This document shows, one piece after another, positions 54,238 through 64,000 of a stretch of DNA of 64,000 nt. The first letter of the stretch is position 1, and each line of letters begins with the position of its first letter. The DNA lies in assembly GCA_011390335.1 (NCBI GenBank), contig JAABSO010000009.1, positions 1 through 64,000 of the forward strand. Reading direction: 5' to 3'. This DNA comes from Desulfotignum sp. Its GTDB lineage: Bacteria; Desulfobacterota; Desulfobacteria; Desulfobacterales; Desulfobacteraceae. The position numbers and the translations under genes are program-made. The notes below the pieces were generated by a model. The model was not told the origin of the DNA, ran no database searches, and saw only the letters and a list, made by a program, of their open reading frames with translations.

Positions 54238-55191
54238 ATGAACGACTCTCATTATTTAAAGGACGAAATATATGGGCTTGTCTCAAGCAATCCGGATATT
54301 TTCGAGTTCCTGCAAAATGGTTCTCTTGACGGTCTGTGGTACTGGGATCTTGAGAACCCAGAGAACGAGTGGTTGAATGCACGGTTTTGGGAACTGCTTG
54401 GATACGACCCGGAAGAAAAGAAACATCTTGCTAAAGAATGGCAAGATCTTATTGATCCCGAAGATTTGAAAATAGCGACAGATAACTTTAACAAGCATTG
54501 CGCAGATCCGAACCATCCGTATGACCAGATAGTTCGATATAAACACAAAAATGGCAAAACAATTTGGGTGCGTTGTCGTGGTGTTGCCATCCGGGATGAG
54601 CAGGGAAAGCCCATTCGTATGCTGGGTGCACACAATGATCTGACCCAGCTAAAGGAACTTGAAGAAAATCTCAGGCAAATGGCCAATACAGATGCTCTCA
54701 CAGGCCTTGCGAACAGGCGTTCTTTTGACAATCATTTCGAGTGGGCTCTTAAAAACAGGCAGCGAAATTCTGAACCACTGAGCATAGCGATTATAGACAT
54801 TGATCATTTCAAGATTATAAATGATGCATATGGGCATCAAGTTGGAGATTCTGCTCTGATTGCTGTTGCCTCGGCGATTAAGAAGGCGTGTAGAGGGAAT
54901 GATTATCCTGCTCGATGGGGCGGGGAGGAATTCATTGTCTTGTTACATGGTGCTGATGCAGATCAATCGTTACTGGCTGCTGAAAGAATCAGAGAACATA
55001 TAGCTGAAGTCAATGTAGTAGACAAAAATATATCGGCTAGCGTCGGCATATCGACACTATTGCCTTCAACTGCTGATGAGTCGAAACCATTGTTAGATCA
55101 ATTAATTTCAGCAGCCGATAAGGCGCTGTATACAGCCAAAACTTCTGGGCGGGATCGGGTAGTTCATAACATTCACATATCAGATGATTAG
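54238..55191 (+). CDS. PAS-GGDEF diguanylate cyclase
   Basis: A 317-residue cytoplasmic protein. PAS/PAC domain about residues 22-145 (GLWYWDLENPENEWLNARFW, then KTIWVRCRGVAI). GGDEF domain about 155-310 with the active motif GGEEF (G228-F232) and an intact inhibitory I-site RGND (R219-D222). Catalytic synthesis of cyclic-di-GMP and feedback inhibition by it are therefore expected. AAGGAG precedes ATG 54238. It lies 124 bases after the first hybrid kinase and is also AT-rich. No EAL or PilZ protein is in the window. Confidence 0.92.
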   Translation: MNDSHYLKDEIYGLVSSNPDIFEFLQNGSLDGLWYWDLENPENEWLNARFWELLGYDPEEKKHLAKEWQDLIDPEDLKIATDNFNKHCADPNHPYDQIVRYKHKNGKTIWVRCRGVAIRDEQGKPIRMLGAHNDLTQLKELEENLRQMANTDALTGLANRRSFDNHFEWALKNRQRNSEPLSIAIIDIDHFKIINDAYGHQVGDSALIAVASAIKKACRGNDYPARWGGEEFIVLLHGADADQSLLAAERIREHIAEVNVVDKNISASVGISTLLPSTADESKPLLDQLISAADKALYTAKTSGRDRVVHNIHISDD

Positions 55192-55295
55192 ACTCAATTA
55201 GATAGATGAAGGTTCTTGATACTGTATGTTTTAATCAGATAAGTTGTGCAAAGCATTGGAGCATTTATAATTAACCTTAATATGCTGGAGAAACT

Positions 55296-58200
55296 ATGGC
55301 GTGGTTAGTTCCATCAATTATCGCTACGATGGCAGGGACAGCTGTTCTTTCTTTCTGTTATTTCTATTTATATTATCAAGATAAAAAGCAATTCTTAAAA
55401 ATTTGGGCAATAAGCTGGTCCATATATTTTACGCGCTATATCTTTATGCTTGGAATCATTTTATGGGAAAAGACGTCATTTCTTCTAATCTGCAATCAAT
55501 CAGCAAGCCTGATAAGTGGTGTTTTGCTTTTATACGGCTCATACCTGTTTGTGAACAAAAAGTTTCCGAGGTCGTTTTATTATCTCGCCGCTTGTGGTTT
55601 CTTGTGGATTGTAATCAGTACCGTATATAATTTCAACCTCATGCTTATGTCTCTTCCGACATTCAGCTTTCTTGCAGGAATCTATATTTGGACAGGGATT
55701 ATTTTCCTCAAATCAAAAGAATCATATCAAAGGGAAAGCAGAGCTGTTGGCTTGGCGTTTATTCTTTGGGGAGCCCATAAGGCGAATTATCCTTTTTTGA
55801 GACCAGTTGTCTGGTTTGCCCCATGGGGCTATCTCATCGCTGCAATTCTTGAATTTATGGTCGCTTTGGGACTGTTGATGACTTATTTCAGAAAAACCAA
55901 AGATGAACTGCGTTCAAATGAAATGAAACTAAAGGAAAACCAGAAGAGCCTTGTGAGTGCCCAACGAATTGCAAGGGTTGGAGATTGGTCATGGGACCTA
56001 CAAACCAATGAGTTGAAATGGTCCGGAGAGACATTTCGGATATTTGGTCAAAACCCGGAAACTTTTCAAGTCTCAGTTGAAGCCTTTGAGGAAGCAATTC
56101 ATCCTGATGATTATCACGATTTTATTGCTAAGAGAAAAATTGCTGTAAGCAACAATAAGGACATTGATATTGAGCACAGAATTGTGCTCCCAAATGGCAG
56201 TATTCGGTATGTTCACCAAATTTCTACCATAATTAAAGATAGCCAAGGTGAAGTTGTAAAAGCTCTGGGTACGGTTCAAGATATAACCGACCGCAAGCTA
56301 TTTGAAATCGAATTGGAGAATACAAAAGAGAAGTTTGAAAAGTTTTTCAATACAAATCCGAGTGCTACTTTTGTTTGGAAATCAATCCGTGATGACTTTC
56401 AATTGATTGAGATAAATGAATCAGCTCAGAAGCTTACTAAAGGGAATGCAGGTGATTTTATTGGGTTGAAGGCAAGCCAAATCTATGAAGACTTACCTTT
56501 TTTGAAAGAAAAGCTTTTTGATTGTTTATCAGGAAAATCAATTCTCGAATTCGAGCATCACTATAAAGTACGGTATAGCGGAAAACATGAATGGGTTGAA
56601 TTTCGACTGGCGCACATGGCTCCTGACATTGTTCTAATGTATACTGAAGTAATCACCCAGCAAAAAAAAGCACAAAAGGCTTTGATAGAAGCTGGTAAAA
56701 AATGGAAAAATATTCTTGTAAATACACCTCAAATAGGAATAACTCTTGACACTGAAGCCAAAATTATATTTGCCAATGAACGGTTTTTAAATCTTACAGG
56801 CTGGAAGCAACAAGAAGTGATTGGACAGAACTGGTTTGACCTTTTCATTCCGGAGGATATTCGTGAAGAAGTGAGGCAGGTATTTGATAACGCGATGAGT
56901 CAAAAAGATACCTATGACTATTCGAATTACGAAAATGACATAATAACAAAATCTGGTGAGTTGCTAAACATTGCATGGTCAAATGTTCTTAGTAGAGATG
57001 CTGAAGGGAACATTACCGATTTAACTTGTCTTGGTGTCGATTTGACTGAACGCAGAAAATCTGAAAATGAAATAAACAATCAAAAACGTCTGTTTGAAAC
57101 AATGTTTAACACCATCCCTGACGGAGTAGTGATAACGAACACAAAACGTGAAATTCAATTGGCTAACAAAGGTATGGAAATAACTTTTGGCTACAAGCCA
57201 GAAGAGATTATTGGAAAAGAAACCAACCTCCTTTATGCGGCACAGAAAAAATTCGAACAGACAGGAAAAAATGTTTTTGGAAAAGATGGCAAAAATTCGG
57301 GAGATTTATACATTACCCGATATAAAAATAAAAATGGCAGTGAATTTTCGGGGGAAACCTTTGGTGCAAAGCTTTATGATGAAGATAACCGCTGGATAGG
57401 CAATTTGGGAATTATGCGGGATATCACTGAGCGTGAGCAGGCAGAGCGTCGAATCCAGCAAGCCCAGAAAATGGAGTCCATAGGTAATTTGGCAGGAGGT
57501 ATAGCCCATGACTTCAACAACCTATTGTTCCCCATTGTGGGTCTCGCAGAGATGCTTGTGGAAGATTTACCCCCAGATAGTCCCGAAAAACAAAATGCCA
57601 ACGAAATTTTAATAGCAGGGCGAAGAGGCGTTGAACTGGTTCAGCAGATTCTTGCTTTCAGCCGGCAACATGAGCATGAATTATCTCCCACAAGGCTCCA
57701 ATTTGTTATAAAGGAAGTGCTGAAGTTGACACGCGCGTCAATCCCAAAAAACATTGAAATAAAACAATTCCTGCAGCCCGATTGCGGTCTGATTCTGGCA
57801 GATTCAACACAACTTCATCAAATTGGAATGAACCTCATCACCAATGCGTATCACGCTGTCCAGGATAAAAGAGGAAAAATTAATGTTGAGGTCAAGGAAA
57901 TTGAAATCAAAAAGGGGATAAACAACAAGAGCTTACGTCCAGGAAAATATGCCACCTTGACAGTGACTGACAATGGTGTAGGCATTCCCAAAGAGAATCT
58001 GGACAAAATATTAGAACCATATTTTACAACGAAAGAGCAAGGTAAAGGAACAGGGCTTGGATTGTCCGTCGTTTACGGAATTGTCAAGGAGCATAAGGGT
58101 GAGATCAAAGTGATGAGTGAACCAGGAAAAAGCACTTCATTCCAGATTTATTTGCCGGTCATAGTTTCCCCTGTCGCTAAAGCTACTGCACCGGATAGCT

Positions 58201-58589
58201 CACTCCTGCCAACAGGCACAGAACATATCCTTCTTGTTGATGATGAGTTGCCCATCACAAAGCTTGAAATACAGATGCTTGAGCGACTTGGGTATAAAGT
58301 TGACCCACACACCAGCAGTCCTGATGCATTAGAAGCGTTCAAGAAAAATCCAGATAAATATGACCTAATTATTTCAGATATGTCCATGCCTAAAATGACG
58401 GGCAAGGACCTTTCAGAGGAACTATTAAAGATACGCCCAGATATTCCGATTATCATCTGCACTGGTTTCTCGGAACGTTTCAATAAGGAACAAGCCCAGG
58501 AAATGGGTATCAGAGGTTATTTGATAAAACCAGTAGTTATGGCAGATATGGCAAAGGAAATTCGCCGAGTTTTGGATGCAAGCAAATAA
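55296..58589 (+). CDS. Hybrid histidine kinase with 7-TM sensor and multiple PAS domains
   Basis: A 1097-residue sensor. The first 200 residues contain about seven hydrophobic segments, a MASE-like or 7TM sensor. Then come four PAS domains between about 230 and 705 (for example [20 protein letters not shown], and [15 protein letters not shown]). The kinase domain has H738 in IAHDFNNLL, the N-box [10 protein letters not shown] and [10 protein letters not shown]. The C-terminal receiver has D1028 in LIISDMSMP. It is 104 bases from the GGDEF gene, with GGAG before ATG 55296. The kinase-receiver part is closely similar to that of the gene at 60790. Confidence 0.9.
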   Translation: MAWLVPSIIATMAGTAVLSFCYFYLYYQDKKQFLKIWAISWSIYFTRYIFMLGIILWEKTSFLLICNQSASLISGVLLLYGSYLFVNKKFPRSFYYLAACGFLWIVISTVYNFNLMLMSLPTFSFLAGIYIWTGIIFLKSKESYQRESRAVGLAFILWGAHKANYPFLRPVVWFAPWGYLIAAILEFMVALGLLMTYFRKTKDELRSNEMKLKENQKSLVSAQRIARVGDWSWDLQTNELKWSGETFRIFGQNPETFQVSVEAFEEAIHPDDYHDFIAKRKIAVSNNKDIDIEHRIVLPNGSIRYVHQISTIIKDSQGEVVKALGTVQDITDRKLFEIELENTKEKFEKFFNTNPSATFVWKSIRDDFQLIEINESAQKLTKGNAGDFIGLKASQIYEDLPFLKEKLFDCLSGKSILEFEHHYKVRYSGKHEWVEFRLAHMAPDIVLMYTEVITQQKKAQKALIEAGKKWKNILVNTPQIGITLDTEAKIIFANERFLNLTGWKQQEVIGQNWFDLFIPEDIREEVRQVFDNAMSQKDTYDYSNYENDIITKSGELLNIAWSNVLSRDAEGNITDLTCLGVDLTERRKSENEINNQKRLFETMFNTIPDGVVITNTKREIQLANKGMEITFGYKPEEIIGKETNLLYAAQKKFEQTGKNVFGKDGKNSGDLYITRYKNKNGSEFSGETFGAKLYDEDNRWIGNLGIMRDITEREQAERRIQQAQKMESIGNLAGGIAHDFNNLLFPIVGLAEMLVEDLPPDSPEKQNANEILIAGRRGVELVQQILAFSRQHEHELSPTRLQFVIKEVLKLTRASIPKNIEIKQFLQPDCGLILADSTQLHQIGMNLITNAYHAVQDKRGKINVEVKEIEIKKGINNKSLRPGKYATLTVTDNGVGIPKENLDKILEPYFTTKEQGKGTGLGLSVVYGIVKEHKGEIKVMSEPGKSTSFQIYLPVIVSPVAKATAPDSSLLPTGTEHILLVDDELPITKLEIQMLERLGYKVDPHTSSPDALEAFKKNPDKYDLIISDMSMPKMTGKDLSEELLKIRPDIPIIICTGFSERFNKEQAQEMGIRGYLIKPVVMADMAKEIRRVLDASK

Positions 58590-58641
58590 TTATAACGGCA
58601 AAAAATCGATACTGAAACGATTTACAGAGGATTTTTAATAA

Positions 58642-60546
58642 ATGAGGATAGGTTCAAGATTAGCAACTTATGTTGCAATTTTTATATTTATAGCAACATC
58701 AGCGCTGCTGTTAATAGTTAATTTTCAATTAAAAAAATTTGCTGTGACTCTCGCCGAGGATGACGCACGGCTTTTTCTTGAAGAAAAACAGGCGACAATT
58801 GACTATGTGGTTGAGCATTTACGTCCACCTTTATTAGAGCTTATTAAAGCCAAAGAAATGCCTGAATCATATTTTGAGCCGAGTTGGATGTCTGCCGGAT
58901 ACATTAACCGGCATATTATGAAATATCTGGCAAAAACCGAATTTTCCGATTTGTATTATAAAAATGCAGCAATCAATGCACGCAGCCCCGAAAATGAAGC
59001 AGACCCAATAGAAGCAGCGTTTTTAGAAAAGGCTCGTAAATATACCAGTATCTTACGTCATTCAGATGTCGTTGAGTTTGATGGCAAGCCGTTTTTTGTT
59101 TATATGCGTACAAATACGTCAAGGTTTCAAGAAGTTTGTTTAAAATGCCATAGTACTCCAGACAAGGCTCCTGCAGACCTTATTAAAATTTATGGAAGTG
59201 AAAGAAGCTTCGGGAAACAAATCGGTGATATTGTTTCAGTTTTGTCACTCCGCATCCCTCTTGGTAAAGTCTATAGCAATATAAATAGCCTGACCATAAA
59301 ACTCTTTGTTGCAATATGTGGTTTCGCTGTGTTTTTTTTCATGGTTCAATTGTTAATAACCAAAAGAATCATTGTAGCACCGCTCAACCAAATTACCAAC
59401 AAAGCTATTGCTATCTCACAAAACGATTCTCTCTTGGGGCAGACTGTCAGTATCAAGGGGCAAGGCGAATTGAAAGAACTGGCAAATGCCTTTTCATGTA
59501 TGTCTGAACGTTTAGCCGAGAATAAAGACAACCTGGAATTGCTTGTTAAACAAAGGACGAAACAACTCGAGGATTCGAGAAAGGAATATCAAGACCTTTT
59601 TGAAAAAATGCTTGATGCATTCTCTCTCCAAGAATTAATAGTTGATGACTTGGGAAATCCAATAGATTTTGTTTTTAAGAAGGTTAATCCAGCTTTCGAA
59701 AAAATAATCGGTTTATCTGCTGACACAATTGTCGAGAAAAGTGTATTTGATGTTTTGCCAGGAATAGAAAAGAAGTGGATTGAAATTTATGGTGAAGTTG
59801 TGCTCACTGGAGTTCCAGTGCAATTCGAACAATATTCAACTGAGCTTGACAAATTCTTTATTGTCAGCGCTTTTAAAGCCCAAAATAATCAATTCGCCTG
59901 TGTCTTTAAGGATATCACAGCGAGAAAGCTTGTTGAGGATGCGCTCAAAGATAGTGAGGCATTTCAACGTGCTTTGCTCGAAGCTATCCCGGTTCCGTTA
60001 TTCTATAAAGATACGGATGGAAAGTATCTGGGTTTTAACAAGCAGTTTAGTACATTTTTTGGCGTACCCAAGGAGCAACTTGTGGGCAAGATTACAGAGG
60101 ATATCAATCCACCTCCTCTTGCTGACATTTATCGTAAGAAAGACCTTGAGTTATTTAAATCCGGAGGTGTTCAAAAATACGAGTCTCAGGTCCAAACTTC
60201 TGATGGTCATGTGCGTGACGTGGTTTTCTACAAAGCGGTTTTTGCCAATAGCAATGGGGTGATTCAGGGATTAATAGGGACCATTCTTGATATTACAGAA
60301 ATGAAACAATTGGAAGAAGAACGAGAGAAAATGATTGATAAGCTCAGCAAAGCTTTGTCAGAAGTAAAGACATTAAGCGGTCTTCTACCTATTTGCTCCC
60401 ACTGCAAAAAAATCAGGGATGATAAAGGATATTGGAATCAGCTTGAAAAATATTTTTATGAGCATTCTGATGTCAAATTCAGCCATGGTATATGTCAAGA
60501 ATGTGCCAAAAAGCATTATCCGGATATGGGTCTTTATGATGATTAA
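58642..60546 (+). CDS. Haem-binding sensor (Tll0287-like, HAMP, PAS) with C-terminal Cys4 module
   Basis: An inner-membrane protein of 634 aa: TM1 about residues 8-28, a periplasmic Tll0287-like (DUF3365) domain carrying one c-type haem site, C166-L-K-C169-H170, then TM2 about 217-240 and HAMP about 245-300. Two PAS domains follow (about 305-430 and 435-555). There is no kinase, GGDEF or HD output. The protein ends in a Cys4 module, GLLPICSHCKKIRDDKGYW, with a second pair in HGICQECAK, shared with the response regulator at 8166. It could sense redox or a gas ligand and act through protein contact with a neighbouring kinase; that is inference. Confidence 0.88.
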   Translation: MRIGSRLATYVAIFIFIATSALLLIVNFQLKKFAVTLAEDDARLFLEEKQATIDYVVEHLRPPLLELIKAKEMPESYFEPSWMSAGYINRHIMKYLAKTEFSDLYYKNAAINARSPENEADPIEAAFLEKARKYTSILRHSDVVEFDGKPFFVYMRTNTSRFQEVCLKCHSTPDKAPADLIKIYGSERSFGKQIGDIVSVLSLRIPLGKVYSNINSLTIKLFVAICGFAVFFFMVQLLITKRIIVAPLNQITNKAIAISQNDSLLGQTVSIKGQGELKELANAFSCMSERLAENKDNLELLVKQRTKQLEDSRKEYQDLFEKMLDAFSLQELIVDDLGNPIDFVFKKVNPAFEKIIGLSADTIVEKSVFDVLPGIEKKWIEIYGEVVLTGVPVQFEQYSTELDKFFIVSAFKAQNNQFACVFKDITARKLVEDALKDSEAFQRALLEAIPVPLFYKDTDGKYLGFNKQFSTFFGVPKEQLVGKITEDINPPPLADIYRKKDLELFKSGGVQKYESQVQTSDGHVRDVVFYKAVFANSNGVIQGLIGTILDITEMKQLEEEREKMIDKLSKALSEVKTLSGLLPICSHCKKIRDDKGYWNQLEKYFYEHSDVKFSHGICQECAKKHYPDMGLYDD

Positions 60547-60789
60547 ACGAAGTTGCACATATTATCCAAAACAAAAATATTCACGGACCGGATAAATTGT
60601 GGATACCAATGGTATTCAAAACCTGATATGGTCGATTTGTTCAGGGATGATGGTTGCAAGACGGTTGAATTTTGGAAAACTGTATTTTACCCCAGGGTGG
60701 GGTTGGATGAATTTAAAAGCTGTATTCTCAAGCAAAAATATAAGGCACATCGAAAAAATGCATGATGCGGACATTAAAAGAGGCTTTAT
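60547..60789. other. Short intergenic region with an unproven open frame
   Basis: A 70-codon frame from TTG 60553 (PDMVDLFRDDGCKTVEFWKT in its middle) has coding-like composition but no ribosome binding site. It may be a gene fragment. No terminator for the haem sensor is visible. Confidence 0.3.
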
Positions 60790-63165
60790 ATGACCACAAA
60801 ACCCACCTACGAAGAATTGGAAAGACGGGTTCAGGAACTGGAAAAAATTGAATCCGAGTACAAATCATCCAAAGAGGCGCTACGGAACAGCGAAGCGCAG
60901 TATCGCCTTCTTTTTGAACATGCCAATGTGGGAATTTTTATCGCCCAAGACGGATACCTGAAAGTCGCGAATCCTTGCTTGTCACAAATTTTAGGCTACT
61001 GGCGAGCGGAGCTGGAAGAACAACCATTCAGCCTGTTCATCCATCCGGAATACCAGTCTTTGGTGGCCACACGACACCAAGAACGACTCAGCGGCAAAAC
61101 CGGTCTGCCGCAAACTTACGACCTCCGCGTCATTTCCAAGAATGGAAAGATTATCTGGGTCCAACTCAGCACCGTTGTAATACAAATGAAGGGCAGACCC
61201 GCGACTCTGAACTTCCTGCATGATATCACCGAACCTAAGCGTGTGGAAGAAGAGTGGCGCGAGAGCAAGTTTCAGAAAGAATTAATACTAAACGCCACCT
61301 CCGAACTGGTAGCTTATTTCGATACGGATTTGAGAATTAACTGGGTAAATACTGCAGCGGCATCATCAGTTGGCAAGCGTCCCGAAGAAATGATTGGATC
61401 GCATTGCTATTCTTTTTGGAATCACATCAATGAACCTTGCTCAGATTGTCCTGTTATAAAAGCACGCGATGAAAAAGTTCCCCAAGAGGCAGAAAAACGA
61501 ACCCCTGACGGGCGGCATTGGAATATTCGGGGATTTCCCATTTTTGAAGAAGATAAAGTCATTGGACTTGCTGAGTTTGTTCATGACATCACCGACCGCA
61601 AGCGGGCGGAAAAAGAACTTATTGAGTTAAAGAGAAGGAATCAAGCACTGTTGGATTACTCGCCAGTGTGTCATAAAATAGTGGATCTTGATTTCAATCT
61701 GCAATACATGAGCGCAAGTGGATTTAGAATGCTTAAGTTTGAATACAATGCGCAGATTTATGGAAAACCCTACCCATTTGCATTTTTTCCCTCAACTTTT
61801 CGAAATGAAATGATACAGAACCTGAAAAAAGTTAAAAAAACCGGCAACTCAATCATAATAGAGGCATTGGCCAAAGATATTGAAGGAAATGATATATGGC
61901 TTGAATCCACTCTAATACCAGTTTTTGATGACGATGGAAATATTGAATACCTAACGGTCGTGTCTGCCGATACCACTTGGCGCAAAGAGGATGAGAAGGA
62001 AAAAGAACGTCTTGAGAGGCAGCTGCAACAGACTCAGAAAATGGAATCCATCGGGTCCTTGGCCGGCGGCATTGCCCATGACTTCAACAATCTATTGTTC
62101 CCCATTGTGGGGCTGTCAGAAATGATGCTGAATGATTTTCCTACCGACAGTCTGGAACATAAAAACATTAGGGCGATATACACCGCCGGCACCAGGGGCA
62201 GAGAACTGGTCCAGCAGATCCTGTCTTTCAGTCGGCAGTCTGAATACCATCTGATATCGGTTCATATTCAAAAAATACTCAAGGAAGTATTGAAACTCTG
62301 CCGCGCCACCATTCCAGCGGATATCACAATTAACCGGGATATCCAGACCGACTGCAGGCCGGTGATGGCAGATCCGACTCAGGTTCACCAAATCGCCATG
62401 AACCTGATCACCAATGCCTATCATGCCGTCGAATCCACCGGGGGGACCATCACAGTTCAGCTAAAAGAAACAGATTTCATCTACGAGGATGACCCTGCCC
62501 TTCAGGTGATATCCGCTCGTTATGCAGTTCTGTCGGTATCTGATACCGGCACCGGCATCGACCCTGTTGTCATGAATAAGATTTTTGACCCGTATTTCAC
62601 GACCAAGGAAAAGGGAAAGGGCACGGGCCTCGGCCTGGCAACGGTATACGGCATCGTCAAAGCCCATGGGGGGGATATCAAGGTTCACAGTGACATCGGC
62701 AAAGGCTCAACCTTTCATGTCTATTTGCCGGTGTTGGAAAAATCAGCGGAGGTTGATCCTGAAAAACAACAGCAACCGCTTCCCACAGGCACGGAACATA
62801 TTCTACTGGTGGATGATGAACCACCGATTGTTCACATGGAAAAACAGATGCTTGAACGACTGGGATATCGCATCACCAGTTTTTCCAGCAGCGTTGATGC
62901 CTTGGCAGCATTCAGAATCGATCCATCCCGCTTTGATCTGATCTTAACTGATATGAATATGCCAAATTTAAACGGCATGCTGCTTGCTGAACAACTGACT
63001 GCCATCAGATCCGATATCCCTGTAATCATCTGTACCGGGTTCAGTGAAAGGATCAACAAAGAAAATGCCGCAGCCAAGGGGATAAGGGATCTTTTGATGA
63101 AACCGGTGGTGATGAAAGATCTTGCCCAAAAAGTACGGGAAGTATTAGATACAATGAAAAAATAG
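60790..63165 (+). CDS. Soluble hybrid histidine kinase with three PAS domains and a receiver
   Basis: A cytoplasmic 791-residue kinase. A short coiled-coil start (TYEELERRVQELEKIESEYK) leads into PAS domains at about 38-155, 165-275 and 285-400. The second contains the paired cysteines NEPCSDCP, which could bind metal or act as a redox switch. The kinase has H430 in IAHDFNNLL and [11 protein letters not shown]. The receiver has D721 in LILTDMNMP and ends in KPVVMKDLAQKV. AGAGG precedes ATG 60790. No output gene follows; only a receiver fragment (63252) is adjacent. Confidence 0.9.
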   Translation: MTTKPTYEELERRVQELEKIESEYKSSKEALRNSEAQYRLLFEHANVGIFIAQDGYLKVANPCLSQILGYWRAELEEQPFSLFIHPEYQSLVATRHQERLSGKTGLPQTYDLRVISKNGKIIWVQLSTVVIQMKGRPATLNFLHDITEPKRVEEEWRESKFQKELILNATSELVAYFDTDLRINWVNTAAASSVGKRPEEMIGSHCYSFWNHINEPCSDCPVIKARDEKVPQEAEKRTPDGRHWNIRGFPIFEEDKVIGLAEFVHDITDRKRAEKELIELKRRNQALLDYSPVCHKIVDLDFNLQYMSASGFRMLKFEYNAQIYGKPYPFAFFPSTFRNEMIQNLKKVKKTGNSIIIEALAKDIEGNDIWLESTLIPVFDDDGNIEYLTVVSADTTWRKEDEKEKERLERQLQQTQKMESIGSLAGGIAHDFNNLLFPIVGLSEMMLNDFPTDSLEHKNIRAIYTAGTRGRELVQQILSFSRQSEYHLISVHIQKILKEVLKLCRATIPADITINRDIQTDCRPVMADPTQVHQIAMNLITNAYHAVESTGGTITVQLKETDFIYEDDPALQVISARYAVLSVSDTGTGIDPVVMNKIFDPYFTTKEKGKGTGLGLATVYGIVKAHGGDIKVHSDIGKGSTFHVYLPVLEKSAEVDPEKQQQPLPTGTEHILLVDDEPPIVHMEKQMLERLGYRITSFSSSVDALAAFRIDPSRFDLILTDMNMPNLNGMLLAEQLTAIRSDIPVIICTGFSERINKENAAAKGIRDLLMKPVVMKDLAQKVREVLDTMKK

Positions 63166-63251
63166 AGTTGAGTAATGAAATCCAAAATTTCTGGGTCAAG
63201 TTTAATTATCCTGCATGAGTATTCTGAGGCTGAATAAATTCCTCCTGTGCA

Positions 63252-63386
63252 GTGACATTGCAACAGGGCCTGGAAAAAATTGTGACCGATACCATTGATG
63301 TGGTGTTTCTGGATATGAGCCCGCCGGATGGTAACGGCTTGGCAGCCATCAAAACCATACAGCAGTATAATCTCAAAACCGGTTGA
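63252..63386 (+). pseudogene. Receiver-domain fragment
   Basis: An open frame of 44 codons gives LQQGLEKIVTDTIDVVFLDM and PPDGNGLAAIKTI, the central part of a response-regulator receiver with the phospho-acceptor Asp in FLDM. The preceding acidic-pair region and the following beta-4 to alpha-5 region are missing, and the frame ends with TGA 63384. It is probably the remains of a two-component regulator, such as an NtrC-type protein, that once followed the kinase at 60790. Confidence 0.65.
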
Positions 63387-63404
63387 CGCAAAATCTGTAA
63401 ATGT

Positions 63405-63438
63405 CTGTCATATTTTTGCGACTGTCATATTTTTGCGA
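63405..63438 (+). repeat. Two perfect 17-bp tandem repeats, candidate enhancer sites
   Basis: CTGTCATATTTTTGCGA occurs at 63405-63421 and again at 63422-63438. The second copy extends to TGTC-N10-GACA, an inverted-repeat layout found in NtrC-family upstream activating sequences. They lie about 170 bases upstream of a sigma-54-type promoter, an ordinary enhancer distance. Confidence 0.6.
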
Positions 63439-63597
63439 CACCCCATAAAAATATTATATTTCCTAATTAAATTCAAATAGTTGTCCTGTAATAACAGCAA
63501 AAATTATGGAAATCCGTCCCGTTTATGTGACACTCCCCATGTCATCCATATTTTCATAACTTTCTGAAATAAAAGAATTTATCTGTTTACATGCCGT

Positions 63598-63611
63598 GGT
63601 ATGCATTTTGC
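63598..63611 (+). promoter_or_regulatory. Sigma-54-type promoter
   Basis: GTGGTATGCATTTTGCT has GG (63598-63599) and GC (63610-63611) separated by 10 bases, the -24/-12 spacing of RpoN promoters. It lies 62 bases before the start codon of the frameshifted gene at 63673 and downstream of tandem enhancer-like repeats. Confidence 0.55.
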
Positions 63612-63672
63612 TCTGTCAGTATCCTGTGCACTGAAAAATAGATGACAGGATGTCCGCATCCAAAGGAGTATT

Positions 63673-64000
63673 ATGAACCTTATCCTTTTTGTACACCAGG
63701 ATGCCTCCCGGCAGGGGGAAGTATTGCAAAAAAAGCTGGTCGAATATTTTGGTGAAAACATCATTCAGCTGGTTCATACGTTTAACTCACTGACGTATAT
63801 ATTGAAACAGCCCGGGGCGGCGACCAGGAAGAATATGTCCTGCTGGCCGAATACCCCGTCGATTAAAGGAACTGTTCTGCCTGATCGATCTGCTTGATGG
63901 CCGGTGGATTGTTCTGGTTCTTCCTGATGATACAAAAAGAACCTTAAGTATGGCCCACCGGTTTTATCCGCGGTTTTTTCCCTATATCACCACCACCTAT
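63673..64000 (+). pseudogene. Frameshifted gene of unknown function, runs off the window
   Basis: GGAG precedes ATG 63673 and the first 47 residues (MNLILFVHQDASRQGEVLQK onward) look like the start of a receiver-like or signal-relay fold. After LTYILKQP the natural reading switches frame to RGGDQEEYVLLAEYP, and then again to RLKELFCLIDLLDGRWIVLV and LPDDTKRTLSMAHRFYPRF, open to the window end. Both breaks sit at C-runs (CCCGGGG near 63813 and CCCC near 63854), and one added C at each restores a single frame. The breaks may be real decay or homopolymer sequencing errors. Preserved coding character in all three parts favours a recently intact gene. Confidence 0.6.

Overview
The window looks like a chromosomal segment of an anaerobic, metabolically versatile Desulfobacterota bacterium, probably Desulfobacteraceae-like. 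This is inferred from gene content, not from a marker gene. Pointers are a CooC-type CO dehydrogenase maturation ATPase, an MqnP-like prenyltransferase (futalosine menaquinone route), a short MetE-core protein, a five-haem cytochrome, two rubrerythrin-type proteins, a DsrE-family protein and a dense set of PAS/Cache histidine kinases.

Layout. Positions 1-1006 hold the start of a type I restriction HsdR gene that leaves the window. Positions 1007-2470 are mostly non-coding but contain a small gene with its own terminator and a rod-shaped structured RNA candidate resembling 6S RNA. Positions 2475-18223 are housekeeping and almost all leftward: a QueD homologue facing SerB, then a compact run cooC, methyltransferase, ubiA/mqnP, a ubiX stump, tRNA nucleotidyltransferase. 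After these come a response regulator with a nitrilase, SlyD, a beta-CASP nuclease, DUF4197, AsmA, thiol peroxidase, Tex and MntP. Positions 18600-24000 carry rubrerythrin-type proteins, a multihaem cytochrome, fumarase and small proteins. Positions 24140-30144 are a tripartite RND efflux operon. Positions 30233-48900 are accessory: a terminal-inverted-repeat element, catalase, YkgJ-type, Usp, MetE-core, transglutaminase, glycosyltransferase and transporter genes, with several gene remnants. A tRNA-Ser(CGA) lies at 49093.

Positions 49336-63165 are a signalling block: an HDOD protein, three large hybrid histidine kinases, a PAS-GGDEF diguanylate cyclase and a haem-binding sensor. Much of 50200-60700 is visibly AT-richer than the rest of the window. 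A decayed kinase (40698) related to one of these kinases, a receiver-domain fragment and a twice-frameshifted gene behind a sigma-54-type promoter show that this gene set is being duplicated, recombined and lost.

How the parts fit. Oxygen and peroxide defence is spread over Tpx, catalase, two rubrerythrin-type proteins and perhaps DsrE. CooC and MetE-core fit a Wood-Ljungdahl-type one-carbon metabolism. The methyltransferase, UbiA and truncated UbiX cluster fits late menaquinone synthesis. None of the hybrid kinases has an adjacent intact DNA-binding output protein, so their targets are not in this window. I found no CRISPR array, no prophage and no intact transposase.
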